From NCBI GenBank assembly GCA_020633495.1, contig JACKDR010000012.1, forward strand, positions 162,437 to 226,436: DNA of 64,000 nucleotides. The letters run 5' to 3'. The stretch's first letter is position 1. Every line of letters begins with the position of its first letter. The translations under genes were made by a program, and so were the position numbers. The notes under the pieces were generated by a model, which had not been told where the DNA came from, ran no database searches, and worked only from the letters and a program-made list of their open reading frames with translations. Below are positions 34,727-48,058 of this stretch, piece after piece. The DNA comes from Kofleriaceae bacterium (GTDB taxonomy: Bacteria; Myxococcota_A; Polyangia; Haliangiales; Haliangiaceae).

Positions 34727-35629
34727 TCACATCGCGGGGACCATCGGCACCGGCGTGAAGATCAGCAGGAACACGCAGACCACGCCGATCGCCAGCCGCT
34801 GCCGCCCCGGCGACAGGTCGCCGCCGCCGACCGGCGGGTGGTAGTGGCCGTCGCCGGCCCGGCGCAACAGCGCCAGCATCAGCGCCCAGGTCAGCCATGG
34901 CGTCGCGCCGAACGCCGACCATTGCAGCGCGTCGGCCCAGCCGTGGCCGCGCGCCCGCGCCAGCGCGGTCATCGCGGCGCCGACGACGACCGCCATGACC
35001 ACCAGCAGCTTGTGCAGCACCGCCGACATCCGCTCGTGGCGATCGCCGAGCCAGGCCCGCACGACGTGGCCGCCGTCGAGCTGGCCGATCGGGATCAGGT
35101 TGATCATCGTGACCAGGATCCCGACCCACGCCGCGAACGCCATCGAGTGCAGCTGGACGTCGGTCGAGCCCGACGGCAGGACGTGGCCGAAGACGATCAG
35201 CTTGACGGTCAGGTAGAAGATCGAGTTGCCCTCGAGCACCGAGTCGGGCGGGATCGGGCCGACGTGCGACAGGGTCAGGCCGATCACCAGCAGCGGCACC
35301 GCGACCACCAGGCCGGCGATCGGCCCCGACGCGCCGACGTCGAACAGCGCGTCGCGGTCGTCGATCGCCGAGCGCATCTTGATGACCGCGCCCATCGTGC
35401 CCAGCGAGATCTGCGGCGGCAGCGGGATGAAGTACGGCAGCGTCACGTCGACGCCGCGGCGCCGCGCCGCGACGAAGTGGCCCATCTCGTGGCACAGCAG
35501 GATCGTCATCAGCGTGGCCGCGAAGATCGCGTCCTGGGCCAGGTACGTGGTCACGCAGGTCGCGACGAACAGCGCCACGTGGACCGTGAGCGCGCGCGCG
35601 CCGAGGCGCGGCCGCAGGAGCTCTGACAT
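34727..35629 (-). CDS. Site-2 protease family intramembrane metalloprotease (M50)
   Basis: 300 residues, about six helices. Zinc motif HExxH at His47-Glu48-His51 (LLCHEMGHF) in the second helix and the third ligand motif NLIPIGQLDGGHV. FVAARRRGVDVTLPYFIPLP after the first motif is typical of compact S2Ps without a PDZ domain. Such enzymes cleave membrane-bound regulators such as anti-sigma factors; the target is not evident. TGCTACGCT with TACGCT at 35637-35642 lies seven bases before the ATG. Confidence 0.85.
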   Translation of the reverse strand: MSELLRPRLGARALTVHVALFVATCVTTYLAQDAIFAATLMTILLCHEMGHFVAARRRGVDVTLPYFIPLPPQISLGTMGAVIKMRSAIDDRDALFDVGASGPIAGLVVAVPLLVIGLTLSHVGPIPPDSVLEGNSIFYLTVKLIVFGHVLPSGSTDVQLHSMAFAAWVGILVTMINLIPIGQLDGGHVVRAWLGDRHERMSAVLHKLLVVMAVVVGAAMTALARARGHGWADALQWSAFGATPWLTWALMLALLRRAGDGHYHPPVGGGDLSPGRQRLAIGVVCVFLLIFTPVPMVPAM

Positions 35630-35636
35630 CGCGCTC

Positions 35637-35642
35637 AGCGTA
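35637..35642 (-). promoter_or_regulatory. Candidate -10 element of the site-2 protease gene
   Basis: TACGCT in the extended form TGCTACGCT, seven bases before the ATG at 35629. Confidence 0.4.
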
Positions 35643-35690
35643 GCACCTGCGCCGCGATCGACGCGGCCCGGCGCGGCCGCCGCGGCCGGC

Positions 35691-37390
35691 TCACCACGCC
35701 GACGACAGGTCGACGATCTCGCCGCCGTCCACGATCAGCGCGGCGGGCTCGCGCGCGACGACGCCGTCGGCGCCGACCCACACCGGGCCGCACGCGCCGG
35801 CGTCGAGGCGGGCCCCGGCGAGGGCGCGGCGCAGCCGCTCGCGGGCGCGCTGGCGCCGGCGCCGGCCGCCACGGCGCGCGCCGCCAGCAGCAGCCGGGCG
35901 GCGTCGTAGGCCTGCAGCGCCGGGGCGCTGGCCGTGATCGCGGCGCCGTCGCCGCCCGGCGCCAGCGGCAGGTCGTCGCCGCGGGCCGCGGCGGTCACCG
36001 GCGAGCACACGTCGACGATCATCGCGCCCTCGACGAGGTCGCCGCCGCGGGTCAGCAGCCCAGGGTGGTTCCAGCCGCTGCCGCCGATCAGCTGCACGAC
36101 CTGGGGGATGCGTCCGCCGTGCTTGCGGGCCAGCGCGTCGGGATCGGGGAAGTCCTCGGTGTGCAGCTCGACCCCCAGGTACGGCAGGAACGCCACCACC
36201 AGCGCGGCGTGATCGTAGGTGTCGGGGATGTAGAGCGCCGCGAAGTCGACGTCGGGCGAGAACGTCTGCCAGCCCTTCTTGCCGTGGCGGCGCAGGTGCG
36301 CGGCCAGGCGCGGGTTGGTCGCGGGTCGAGGCCGAGGAACGCCTTGATGTCGGGCTCGAGGTCCGACGCGGTCGGGTCGTAGGTGCCGGTGCGGCTGACG
36401 GTGATGCCGGCGGCGGTGGCCGCGGCGACGAACGCGTCGGTCAGGTCGCGGCCGACGTCGTCGCGCGGCGCCAGCACCGCCACCGTCGGCAGCGACTCGT
36501 GGGCGGCGACCGCGGCGGCGGCGCGGGCCTCGGCGGTGCTCGGCGCGACCAGGCGGAAGACGCCGGCGGCGGGTCGGCGCCGTCGATGGGCGCGAGCAGG
36601 CCGATCGGGATGCCGAGCTCGCCGGCGCGGCGCGCGCCGCGGCGGCGGCCTCGCGCTCGCCGACCGGGCCGAGGATCGCGACCGCGCCGTGGGCGGCGCG
36701 CGCTCGACGCGCGGCGCGGGCGCCGGCCTCGTCGCCGGTGGTGTCGAGGAAGACCAGCGTCGCGCCGTCGCGCGGCGCCGCCTCGATCGCGGCGCGCAGC
36801 GGCTGGCCGATCGACGCGAACCGCCCCGACAGCGGCAGCAGCACCGCGATGGTCGCGCCGTCGACGTCGGCGACCACGGCGGCGAGGGCGCGGGCCCGCG
36901 GCGCCAGGTCGTCGCCGTCGCTGCCCGCGACCCCGGCGCGGGCCGCCAGCCACGCCCGCGCCGCGTCGTCGTCGCCGCGGTGGTGGGCGACCAGCGCCAG
37001 GCGCAGGCTGAGGATGCCGTACGGCGGCACCGCCGGATCGGCGGCGGCGGCCGCCGCCGCGACCGCGGCGTCGTCGAGCTGGTCGACCGCCACGATCAGC
37101 TCGGCGCGACGAGCGGCGACGTCGCCGCCCAGCGCCGCGACGTCGACCGCCGCGGTGACCAGGGCCAGGGGCGCGTCCGCGGTCGCGGCGGCGAGCCGGG
37201 CCTGGGCCTCGGCCAGGGTGCCGCGATCGCGCGCCGCCGGGCCCGCCGGGGTCGCGGCGCCGTCGCCGCCGGCGTGGCGACGCAGGTCGCGCTCGACCCA
37301 CGGCAGCGGCGCCGGCCTGGGGCCGCAGGCGGCGAGCGCCGCGAGCAGCAGCGCGACCGCGGGGGCGCGCCGGAGGTCCGTGGGCCGCAT
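35691..37390 (-). CDS. LppC/LpoA-like penicillin-binding-protein activator, interrupted by about four frameshifts
   Basis: Predicted outer-membrane lipoprotein (signal MRPTDLRRAPAVALLLAALA, lipobox AAC) with an N-terminal helical TPR-like part and a C-terminal periplasmic-binding-protein fold of the LpoA/branched-chain receptor type: ATIAVLLPLSGRFASIGQPL is the domain start, AILGPVGEREAAAAA the next strand. The frame then changes near 36640 (to GELGIPIGLLAPIDGAD), near 36570 (to VFRLVAPSTAEARAAAAVAA), near 36325 (back to TNPRLAAHLRRHGKKGWQTF) and near 35855 (to the end, ALIVDGGEIVDLSSAW). All breaks are in GC repeats and coding sense persists throughout, so base-calling errors are likelier than real decay. 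TATCCT is eight bases before the ATG. Confidence 0.65.
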
Positions 37391-37398
37391 CGACCGCG

Positions 37399-37404
37399 AG
37401 GATA
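37399..37404 (-). promoter_or_regulatory. Candidate -10 element of the LppC-like gene
   Basis: TATCCT on the minus strand, eight bases before the ATG at 37390. It falls in the 16-base gap after the dnaJ stop codon. Confidence 0.35.
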
Positions 37405-37406
37405 GA

Positions 37407-38317
37407 TCAATCGTCGAGCAGCGACCGGACTCGATCGATGAAGCCGCGGCGCGGCACCGGCTGGCGATCCTCGCCGCCGAGCCGCCCCAGCTCCTCGATC
37501 AGCTCGCGCTGCCGCGGCGTCAGCTCGGTCGGGACGTCGACCTGCACCTTGACCAGGTGATCGCCGCGCGCCGCGTTCTTGCCGGCGCCGCGCGGGATGC
37601 CGCGGCCCCGGATCCGGAAGGTGCGCCCGGGCTGGGTGCCCGCCGGGATCCGCATCTTGATCGGGCCGTCGAGGGTGGCGACGTCGATGACCGCGCCCAG
37701 CGCGGCCTGCGCGAACGACACCAGCGTGTCGCTGAGGACGTCGTAGCCGTCGCGGCGGAAGTCCTCGTGCTCGCGGATGCGGACGATGACGTGGAGGTCG
37801 CCGGGGGCGGCGCCGCCGCGGCCCGCCTCGCCCTCGCCCTTGATCATCTTGACCGAGCCCTCCTTGGTCCCTGGCGGGATGACCACGGAGAACTGGCGCC
37901 GCGGCCCGGCCACCGGCGGCGCGCCGTCCTCGGGCACGGTGATCGTCTTGGTCGTGCCCAGCGCGGCCTCGACGAACGTCAGCTGCAGGGTGTAGCGCAG
38001 GTCGCGGCCGCGCTGCTTCTGGCGGCGACGCCGCAGGACGTCGCCCAGGACCTCCTCGACCGCGTCCATGACCGAGCCCAGGCCGCCGCCGCCGTCGCCG
38101 TCGTGGCCGAACTTGTCGTAGCGGGTGCGGTGCTGCTTGTCGGACAGCACCGCGTAGGCCTCGTTGATCTCCTTGAAGCGCTCGGTGGCGTCGGGGCTGT
38201 CGGGGTTGAGATCCGGATGCCACTTGCGCGCCAGCTCGCGGTAGGCGCGCTTGACGTCGGCGTCGTCGGCGTCCTTGCCGACGCCGAGCACCTGGTAGTA
38301 GTCGCGCTTGCGGGCCA

Positions 38318-38318
<1 letters not shown>
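37407..38318 (-). CDS. dnaJ: DnaJ-family co-chaperone without zinc finger (CbpA-type)
   Basis: J-domain protein of 303 residues that stimulates DnaK. J domain about 5-70 with the HPD motif at 34-36 (ARKWHPDLNPDS) and YDKFGHDGD. A short Gly-rich segment follows, then the C-terminal client-binding beta domains (LRYTLQLTFVEAALGTTKTI; FSVVIPPGTKEGSVKMIKGE; RTFRIRGRGIPR). The four CxxCxGxG zinc repeats of classical DnaJ are missing; the site is taken by a short loop. It is therefore a class B J-protein although it sits in the dnaK operon. GTG start; the dnaK stop overlaps it by one base (TAGTG). Confidence 0.87.
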
Positions 38319-40177
<1,859 letters not shown>

Positions 40178-40182
40178 GGGAG

Positions 40183-40920
40183 CTAGCTCTCCGCGCTGTC
40201 TGCCGGCGCCGGCGCCGGCGCGGCCTTCGCGACCACCACCAGCGCGGGCCGCAGCAGGCGGTCGCCGAGCTTGTAGCCGCGCTGCAACACCGTCACGACG
40301 GTGCCCGGCGGCTGGGCGTCGGTCTCCTGCTGCGAGATCGCCTCGTGGACGTTGGGATCGAACGGCTGGCCCTGGGCCTCGACCGGCTTGACGTCGCAGC
40401 GCTCGAAGGCGTGGCCGAACTGGCGCAGGACCAGGCGGACGCCGTCGACGATCGCGGCCTCGCCGCCGGCCGGGGCCTCCTCGGCGTGCTGCAGGGCGCG
40501 CTCGAGGTTGTCGACCACGGGCAGCATCTCCTTGAGCACCCGGGTCTTGGCCTCGGCGCGAGCGTCGTCGAGATCGCGCTTGCTGCGGCGGCGGTGGTTC
40601 TCGAGGTCGGCCGCGCTGCGCAGGACCTTGTCCCAGTTGTCCTTCTTCTCCTGCTCGGCCTTGGCCAGGGCCGCCTCGAGCTCGGAGATGCGGGCGGCGG
40701 GGCCGCCGGGATCGGGATCGGAGGCGGCCGGGGCGTCGACCTCGACGGCGACGTCGAGCCCGCCGTCGTCGTCGGAGGAGATCGGGGAGGCCGCGCTCGC
40801 GCCGTCGCCGCCCTCGCCCTTGGCCGGTCCGGCCGGAGTCGCTGGCGTGCGGCCGGGCGACTCCGGGCCCGCCGTGCTGGCCGGAGCCTCAGGATCGGTA
40901 GCCGTGACGTCATCACTCAT
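40183..40920 (-). CDS. grpE: Nucleotide exchange factor GrpE
   Basis: 245 residues. The first 85 or so are acidic and disordered. Then the long coiled coil (ISELEAALAKAEQEKKDNWD; RSAADLENHRRRSKRDLDDA) and the compact beta domain (FERCDVKPVEAQGQPFDPNV; HEAISQQETDAQPPGTVVTV; GYKLGDRLLRPALVVVAK), a good GrpE fit. ATG start at 40920 with TAATAT (40932-40937) 11 bases upstream. It releases ADP from the DnaK encoded next. Confidence 0.92.
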   Translation of the reverse strand: MSDDVTATDPEAPASTAGPESPGRTPATPAGPAKGEGGDGASAASPISSDDDGGLDVAVEVDAPAASDPDPGGPAARISELEAALAKAEQEKKDNWDKVLRSAADLENHRRRSKRDLDDARAEAKTRVLKEMLPVVDNLERALQHAEEAPAGGEAAIVDGVRLVLRQFGHAFERCDVKPVEAQGQPFDPNVHEAISQQETDAQPPGTVVTVLQRGYKLGDRLLRPALVVVAKAAPAPAPADSAES

Positions 40921-40931
40921 GGTGCCCCACC

Positions 40932-40937
40932 ATATTA
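40932..40937 (-). promoter_or_regulatory. Candidate -10 element of the grpE-dnaK-dnaJ operon
   Basis: TAATAT on the minus strand, 11 bases before the ATG. No CIRCE inverted repeat (TTAGCACTC-N9-GAGTGCTAA) is recognisable around it, although hrcA is nearby. Confidence 0.45.
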
Positions 40938-40973
40938 CCGAACCCGAGGCGTCGCCAGGGTCCCGGCCGCCGA

Positions 40974-42111
40974 CTACCGGGCCGCCAGGTCGGCGACCGC
41001 CTCGGCGAGGATCTCGGCGCCGGCGCGGACATCGTCCTCGGTGGTGTCGTGTCCGAACGAGACTCGGACGAGCCCCCAGCTCGGGCCCAGGCCGAGCGCG
41101 GCGATCGCCGGCGACGGCCGCGCGTCGCGCTCGGCGCACGCCGACCCGGTCGACACCGCGACGCCGCGGCTGGCCAGGGTGTTGCGCAGCGCCGCCGCCG
41201 GCACCCCGTCGAACGCCAGGGCGACGACGTGGGGGGCGCGCGCCGCGCCGACCGGCACCTCGAGGTGCGGGACCCGGTCGCCGCCGCCGCCGCGCACCGC
41301 TCGGCCAGGCGGCGCCACCGGGCGGTGGCGTCGGCGAGCCCGGCGACGCGTCGGCGACCGCCTGGCCCATGCCGGCGGCCGACGGCGCGTCCTGGGTGCC
41401 CGAGCGCAGGCCGCCCTGCTGGCCGCCGCCGCCCCACAGCGGCTCGATCCGGGCGTCGCGGCGCAGCCACAGCGCGCCGACGCCCTTGGGGCCGTGCAGC
41501 TTGTGACCGGCGAACGCCGCCGAGTCGACGCCCAGCGCCGCGACGTCGACCGCGATCTTGCCCAGCGCCTGGACCGCGTCGCAGTGGACGTGGGCGCCCG
41601 GGGCCCGGCGCCGGGCCGCCGCCGCGATCTCGGCGACCGGCTGCAGCGTGCCCAGCTCGTTGTGGACCCGCATCAGCGCGACCACCGCGGTGTCGGCGGT
41701 GATGGCGTCGGTCATCGCGGCGACGTCGACGGTGCCGGCGGCGGTGGCGGGCACGACCCGGACCTCGAAGCCGTCGCCGAGCAGCGCCGCCGAGCGCGCC
41801 ACCGCGTGGTGCTCGAGCGCCGACAGCACGACGACGCCGCGGCCGCGGGCCCGGGCCGCGCCCAGGATCGCCAGGGCGTCGGCCTCGCTGCCGCCCGAGG
41901 TCCAGATCAGCTCGCCGGCGGCGCCCGCGGGATCGCCGATCGCGGCCAGGACCCGGTCGCGGGCGGTCGCCAGGTGGGCCCGCGCCGCCGCGCCGGCAGG
42001 GTGTGCCGACGCCGGGTTGCCCCAGGCCTCGCGCATGACCCGGGCCATCAGCTCGATGACGGCGTCCGAGGGACGCGTGCTGGCGGCGTTGTCGAGGTAG
42101 ATCGTCGTCAT
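40974..42111 (-). CDS. Cysteine desulfurase, NifS/IscS family (two frameshifts)
   Basis: PLP enzyme that supplies sulfur for Fe-S clusters or tRNA. Start MTTIYLDNAASTRPSDAVIE is diagnostic. ELIWTSGGSEADALAILGAA, VHCDAVQALGKIAVDVAALG, the PLP lysine in FAGHKLHGPKGVGALW and, in the C-terminal part, STGSACAERDARPSPA with the sulfur-carrying cysteine are all present. The reading frame changes near 41345 and near 41290, both in GC-rich repeats; with them corrected the protein would be about 378 residues, normal for the family. The ATG at 42111 overlaps the start codon of hemW on the other strand within CATG. Confidence 0.83.
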
Positions 42112-43333
42112 GGCCTCTGACCTGGGCGTGTACATCCACTTCCCGTGGTGTCGCAAGCTGTGCCCGTACTGCGACTTCGCGGTGATGGTCGCCCACCACG
42201 AGCCGCCGCACGAGGCCTATCGCGACGCCGTGGTCGCCGAGCTCGCGGCCCGCGCCGCCGCGGTCGAGGGCCGCCGCCTGCGATCGATCTACCTGGGCGG
42301 CGGCACGCCGGGGCTGTGGCGGCCCGACTGCGTCGGCGACGTCGTCGCCGCGGTGCTCGCCGCCGCCGCGGCGCCCGGGCCCGACGCGCTCGAGATCACG
42401 ATCGAGGTCAACCCCACCGACGTCACCGCGGCGCGGCTCGCCGCCTGGCGCGACGCCGGCGTCAACCGGGTGTCGATCGGCGTGCAGTCGTTCGATGCCG
42501 CCGAGCTGGCCGCGCTCGGCCGCGACCACTGGGCCGGCGACGGGCCGCGCGCCGTCGAGCTGGCGCTGGCCGCCGGGCTGCGCTCGGTGTCGGCCGACCT
42601 GATCGCGGGCACCCCGGCGGGGCTGGTCGCCGCGCCGTCGTCGTCGCCGCCGTCGTCGTCGGTGGCCGCGGCGCGCGGCGCCCCGGCGGCGTCGATCGCG
42701 GCGCTGATCGCGACCGGGGTGCCGCACGCCTCGGTCTACGAGCTGACGATCGAGCCGCGCACCCGGTTCGGCAAGCTGGCGCGCCGCGGCGCGCTGGTGC
42801 CGCGCCCCGACGACGAGCTCGCCGCGCTCTACGAGGCCAACCACCGCGCCCTCGAGGCCGCCGGCCTCGAGCACTACGAGATCTCGTCGTACGCGCGCCC
42901 CGGCCACCGCGCCGTCCACAACAGCCTGTACTGGTCGGGCGCCGAGTACCTGGGGCTCGGCGCCGGCGCGGCGTCGTTCGAGCGGCGCGCCGACGGCGGC
43001 GCCTGCCGCCCACCCCGCCCCCCCCCCGGGCCCACCGGGGGGGGGCCCCGGCCGCCCCGCCCCGACGAGGTCGTCGAGCTGGGCGCCGACGAGGTCGCGG
43101 TCGACCGGGTCTGGCTGGCGCTGCGCACCCGCGACGGCGCCGCGCTCGCCGAGGTCGCCGCCCTGCCCGGCGCGGCGCGGCTGCGCGCCCGGCTCGCCGC
43201 CGAGGGCCTGGCCGAGGAGGTCGACGGCCGGCTCCGCCCGACGTTGCGCGGGTTTCTGTTCAACGACCGCCTGGCGCGTCACGTCGTCGACGCGGCCGAC
43301 CCGGCCGGGTACAATCGACCTCCGACGTCATGA
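42110..43333 (+). CDS. hemW: HemW-like radical SAM protein
   Basis: Radical SAM enzyme of the coproporphyrinogen dehydrogenase family (HemW, heme chaperone), 407 residues. The cluster motif is Cys14-x3-Cys18-x2-Cys21 (FPWCRKLCPYCDF), preceded by LGVYIHFPW. SIYLGGGTPGLW, TIEVNPTDVT, RVSIGVQSFD and SVYELTIEPRT are hallmarks; HYEISSYARPGHRAVHNSLY is the typical C-terminal block. A C10 run and a G9 run at 43018-43045 replace the expected Trp/Asn-rich sequence with PPRPPPGPTGGGPRPPRP, so that stretch is doubtful. Stop overlaps the hrcA start (ATGA). Confidence 0.88.
   Translation: MASDLGVYIHFPWCRKLCPYCDFAVMVAHHEPPHEAYRDAVVAELAARAAAVEGRRLRSIYLGGGTPGLWRPDCVGDVVAAVLAAAAAPGPDALEITIEVNPTDVTAARLAAWRDAGVNRVSIGVQSFDAAELAALGRDHWAGDGPRAVELALAAGLRSVSADLIAGTPAGLVAAPSSSPPSSSVAAARGAPAASIAALIATGVPHASVYELTIEPRTRFGKLARRGALVPRPDDELAALYEANHRALEAAGLEHYEISSYARPGHRAVHNSLYWSGAEYLGLGAGAASFERRADGGACRPPRPPPGPTGGGPRPPRPDEVVELGADEVAVDRVWLALRTRDGAALAEVAALPGAARLRARLAAEGLAEEVDGRLRPTLRGFLFNDRLARHVVDAADPAGYNRPPTS
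43310..43315 (+). promoter_or_regulatory. Candidate internal promoter for hrcA
   Basis: TACAAT in the last codons of hemW, 14 bases before the hrcA ATG. It could give hrcA its own transcript. Confidence 0.3.
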
Positions 43334-44397
43334 GCCAGGGCAACGATCTGACGCGGCGCGGGCGGAAGATCCTGCAGGCCGTCGTCGCCGAGTATCTGCA
43401 GAGCGGCGAGGCCGTCGGGTCGCGCACCGTGACCCGTCGCCACGACATCGGCCTGTCGCCGGCGACCGTGCGCAACGTCATGGCCGATCTCGAGGAGATG
43501 GGCCTGCTCGAGCAGCGCCACACCTCGGCCGGCCGGGTCCCCACCGAGTCCGGGCTGCGCTTCTTCATCGACTCGCTGCTCAAGGTCCGCGGCCTGACCC
43601 CGCGCGAGAAGGACGAGATCCGGGCCCGGCTGACCGCGTCGACCCCGGACGAGGTGCTGCAGCGGGCGTCGCGGCTGCTGTCCGAGATCACCCAGCACGC
43701 CGCCGTCATCGTCGCGCCGGATCCGGCGCTGGCCCGCTTCGGCCACATCGAGTTCGTGCCGCTCAAGAACGGCAAGCTGCTGTGCATCCTGGTCACGACC
43801 GACGGCCGCATCGAGAACAAGCTGCTGACCGTCGACGCCGGCGGCGCCGGCGGCGCCGTGATCGACGAGCTGCGCCTGCAGCGCATCCACAACTACCTCA
43901 ACGGCATGCTGTCGGGGATGACCCTCGACGAGGTCCGCGACCGCGTCCTGCGCGAGCTCGGCGAGGACAAGCACCACTACGACGAGCTGGTCGCGGCGGC
44001 GCTGCGCCTGGGCAGCCAGGCGTTCGCGATCGGCGACGACCGCACCGCCGACGTCGTCGTGTCGGGGCAGTCCAACCTGGTCGACACCGAGTCGGTCGGC
44101 GACGCGTCGCAGCTCGAGCGCATGCGCGAGCTGATCCGCGCGCTCGAGGACAAGCAGCTGCTGGTCCGCCTGCTCGAGCGCACCCGCAGCGCCGACGGCA
44201 TCCAGGTCTTCCTCGGCGCCGAGACCTCGCACACCGCGCTGGTCGGCGCGTCCGTGGTCGCCGAGGCCTACGGCCCCGAGGACCAGCCGATCGGCGCGAT
44301 CGCCGTGATCGGCCCGATGCGGATGAACTACGGCAAGGTGATGTCGATCGTCGACTTCACCGCCGACATGGTCAGCCAGCTGCTCGGCGAGCTCTGA
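43330..44397 (+). CDS. hrcA: Heat-shock repressor HrcA
   Basis: 355 residues. N-terminal winged helix (GRKILQAVVAEYLQSGEAVG; ATVRNVMADLEEMGLLEQRH; TSAGRVPTESGLRFFIDSLL), a GAF-like dimer domain and the closing GPMRMNYGKVMSIVDFTADM, all family features. HrcA represses heat-shock operons through CIRCE elements. The operon hemW-hrcA is placed divergently next to the cysteine desulfurase and grpE-dnaK-dnaJ genes, but no CIRCE is visible in this window, so its targets (groESL, for instance) may lie elsewhere. Confidence 0.93.
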   Translation: MSQGNDLTRRGRKILQAVVAEYLQSGEAVGSRTVTRRHDIGLSPATVRNVMADLEEMGLLEQRHTSAGRVPTESGLRFFIDSLLKVRGLTPREKDEIRARLTASTPDEVLQRASRLLSEITQHAAVIVAPDPALARFGHIEFVPLKNGKLLCILVTTDGRIENKLLTVDAGGAGGAVIDELRLQRIHNYLNGMLSGMTLDEVRDRVLRELGEDKHHYDELVAAALRLGSQAFAIGDDRTADVVVSGQSNLVDTESVGDASQLERMRELIRALEDKQLLVRLLERTRSADGIQVFLGAETSHTALVGASVVAEAYGPEDQPIGAIAVIGPMRMNYGKVMSIVDFTADMVSQLLGEL

Positions 44398-44433
44398 AGC
44401 GAAGCGCGCGCCCGCGATCGAGGCCGCCGGCGA

Positions 44434-46408
<1,975 letters not shown>

Positions 46409-46697
46409 GCGACGCGGACCCCGCAGGAGCGCCCCGGGCGTGCGGGCACGGTCGCCCGGCGAGCGCCCCCTCGCCGGTGTGTCTGAACGTTGGCCACGAA
46501 GATCCGTATTTTGCAGAAGGTTTGCGGCGATCGCAAAAGGGTTCGGCGCGCTTCGCGATCGGTTCGTGCCCGCGACGTCAGCTGGGTCGCCAGCCGGTGT
46601 GGCACCTCGGTCGCAAGCTGAGGTCGCGAGGTCGCGCGATCGCCACCTGGACCGACCTGGGGGCACATCGCCGCCTGGCGGCCCGCGACGACGCCGG
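46409..46697. other. Intergenic region with operator-like inverted repeat
   Basis: 289 bases between the lipoprotein stop and the AgmX-like start. The stretch 46480-46560 is much more AT-rich than its surroundings (GTATTTTGCAG) and probably holds the promoter. TTTGCG-N5-CGCAAA at 46521-46537 is a clean inverted repeat. The weak minus-strand open frame here has no protein-like features. Confidence 0.45.
46521..46537. promoter_or_regulatory. Inverted repeat TTTGCG-N5-CGCAAA
   Basis: A 17-base dyad about 115 bases upstream of the AgmX-like gene, in the AT-rich part of the gap. Typical size for a dimeric repressor site. No regulator is known. Confidence 0.4.
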
Positions 46698-48058
46698 TCA
46701 CGAGCCCGCGTCAGCCGGCGGATGGCGGGGCCCGGCGTCGGGCCCGTGGCGGGTCCCGTCGCCGGGATGGACGGCCCCGTCGCGGTGGGCGCCGCCGTCG
46801 TCAGGTGGCCGGCCGGCGTCGCGCGGCACGGGCGCCCCCTGGCGTCGACCGGCGGGACCGCCGCCGCGGCGTCCCCGGCGGGGCGGCGCCGCCGGGCCAG
46901 GCTCACCGGCAGCAGGGGCGCGACGTCGCGGGCCGGGCCGGTGCCGCGGTGGACCAGCGCGCCGCCGACCGCGAAGCCGTCGGGGCGGGCATCGACCGTC
47001 AGCATCAGGCGGACGTCGGGCAGCGACGCCCCGATCCACTGCACGTTGGTCCGGGTCAGCCGGTACACGACGTCCTCGGCGACGCGCGAGAAGCGCCCGC
47101 CCTCGAGGCGCAGCGCCACCACCGACACCGCCAGGGTCTCGGTGCTGCGATCCTCGACCACCGCGATCAGGTCGTCGCGGCCCGGCTCGACCCGGATCGG
47201 CGCCGCCCAGGCCAGGCCCGGCAGGTCGAGCGACGCGGCCCGGCGCAGCCGCGTGGCGTCGCCGTCGACCACGGTGATCGTCGTCCCCGACACCACCACC
47301 GCCTCGCGGCCACGCCCCGACAGGCACGCGGCCCGGGCGTGGATCGGCGCGCTGGCCCCGGCCGCGGCCAGGACGTCGGCCTCCGCCGCCGGCAGCTCGG
47401 CGCAGGTGGTCACCGGGGTCGCGACACCGGCGTCGGCGGGGCCGAGCTCGGTCGGCGGCGCCGGACTGGTCGGCGCCGACGGGGCCGACGCGACGGTCTG
47501 CAGCAGGATCGCGCGGATGATCTCGTCCTGGACCAGGAACCAGGTCCCGGGCATCACCGCCGCGGTGACGAGGCCGGGATCGCGCGCGGTCGACGGCTCG
47601 CTCGCCGGCGGCCCCAGCGCGTCGAGCCGCGACGCCGGCGCGCCGACCGCGATCCCGGTCTCGGTGCTGGCGATGTCGGGGGCCAGGACCGCGATGAACG
47701 ACACCGGCTCGTTGGGCCCGGGCCGGCCGCCGATGAGGATCGTGTCGTCCTCGGCGCGGATCACGCTGACGCCGACGACGCCGGCGATGTCGAGCACGGC
47801 GACCCGCGGCGGGAACGTCGGCAGCAGCCCCGCGATCTCCTGCGGCGTCGCGCCGAGCCGGTACGGACCGACGCCGCCGGGGTCGATCGCGTGCGGCGGC
47901 AGCGGCCGGACCTGGCCGGTCGGCGGCTCGATCACCCGGCGGGTGGTGCGACCGGCGTCGAACCCGGGCGCGGGGTGGTCGCCACCGCCCGACGAGCAGG
48001 CCGCGACGGGCGCGGCGAGCCCGGCGAGGGCGGCGAGGATCCAGCCGGCGCGGTTCAC
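46698..48058 (-). CDS. Hypothetical lipoprotein, C-terminal frame uncertain
   Basis: About 450 residues. GTG at 48058 gives VNRAGWILAALAGLAAP with lipobox VAAC. Beta-rich body: GPYRLGATPQEIAGLLPTFP, VAVLDIAGVVGVSVIRAEDD, ETGIAVGAPASRLDALGPPA (a repeated motif seen in proteins that track a threshold value), then a second half with RAACLSGRGREAVVVSGTTI and VEPGRDDLIAVVEDRSTETL. The good frame continues without a stop into the AgmX-like gene, so a frame change near 46900 and the TGA at 46698 are assumed. Start overlaps the stop of the kinase gene (GTGA). Function unknown. Confidence 0.55.

Noticed and set aside
40921..40973. CIRCE operator before grpE
   Set aside because: Expected because hrcA is close, but no TTAGCACTC-N9-GAGTGCTAA-like repeat can be found.
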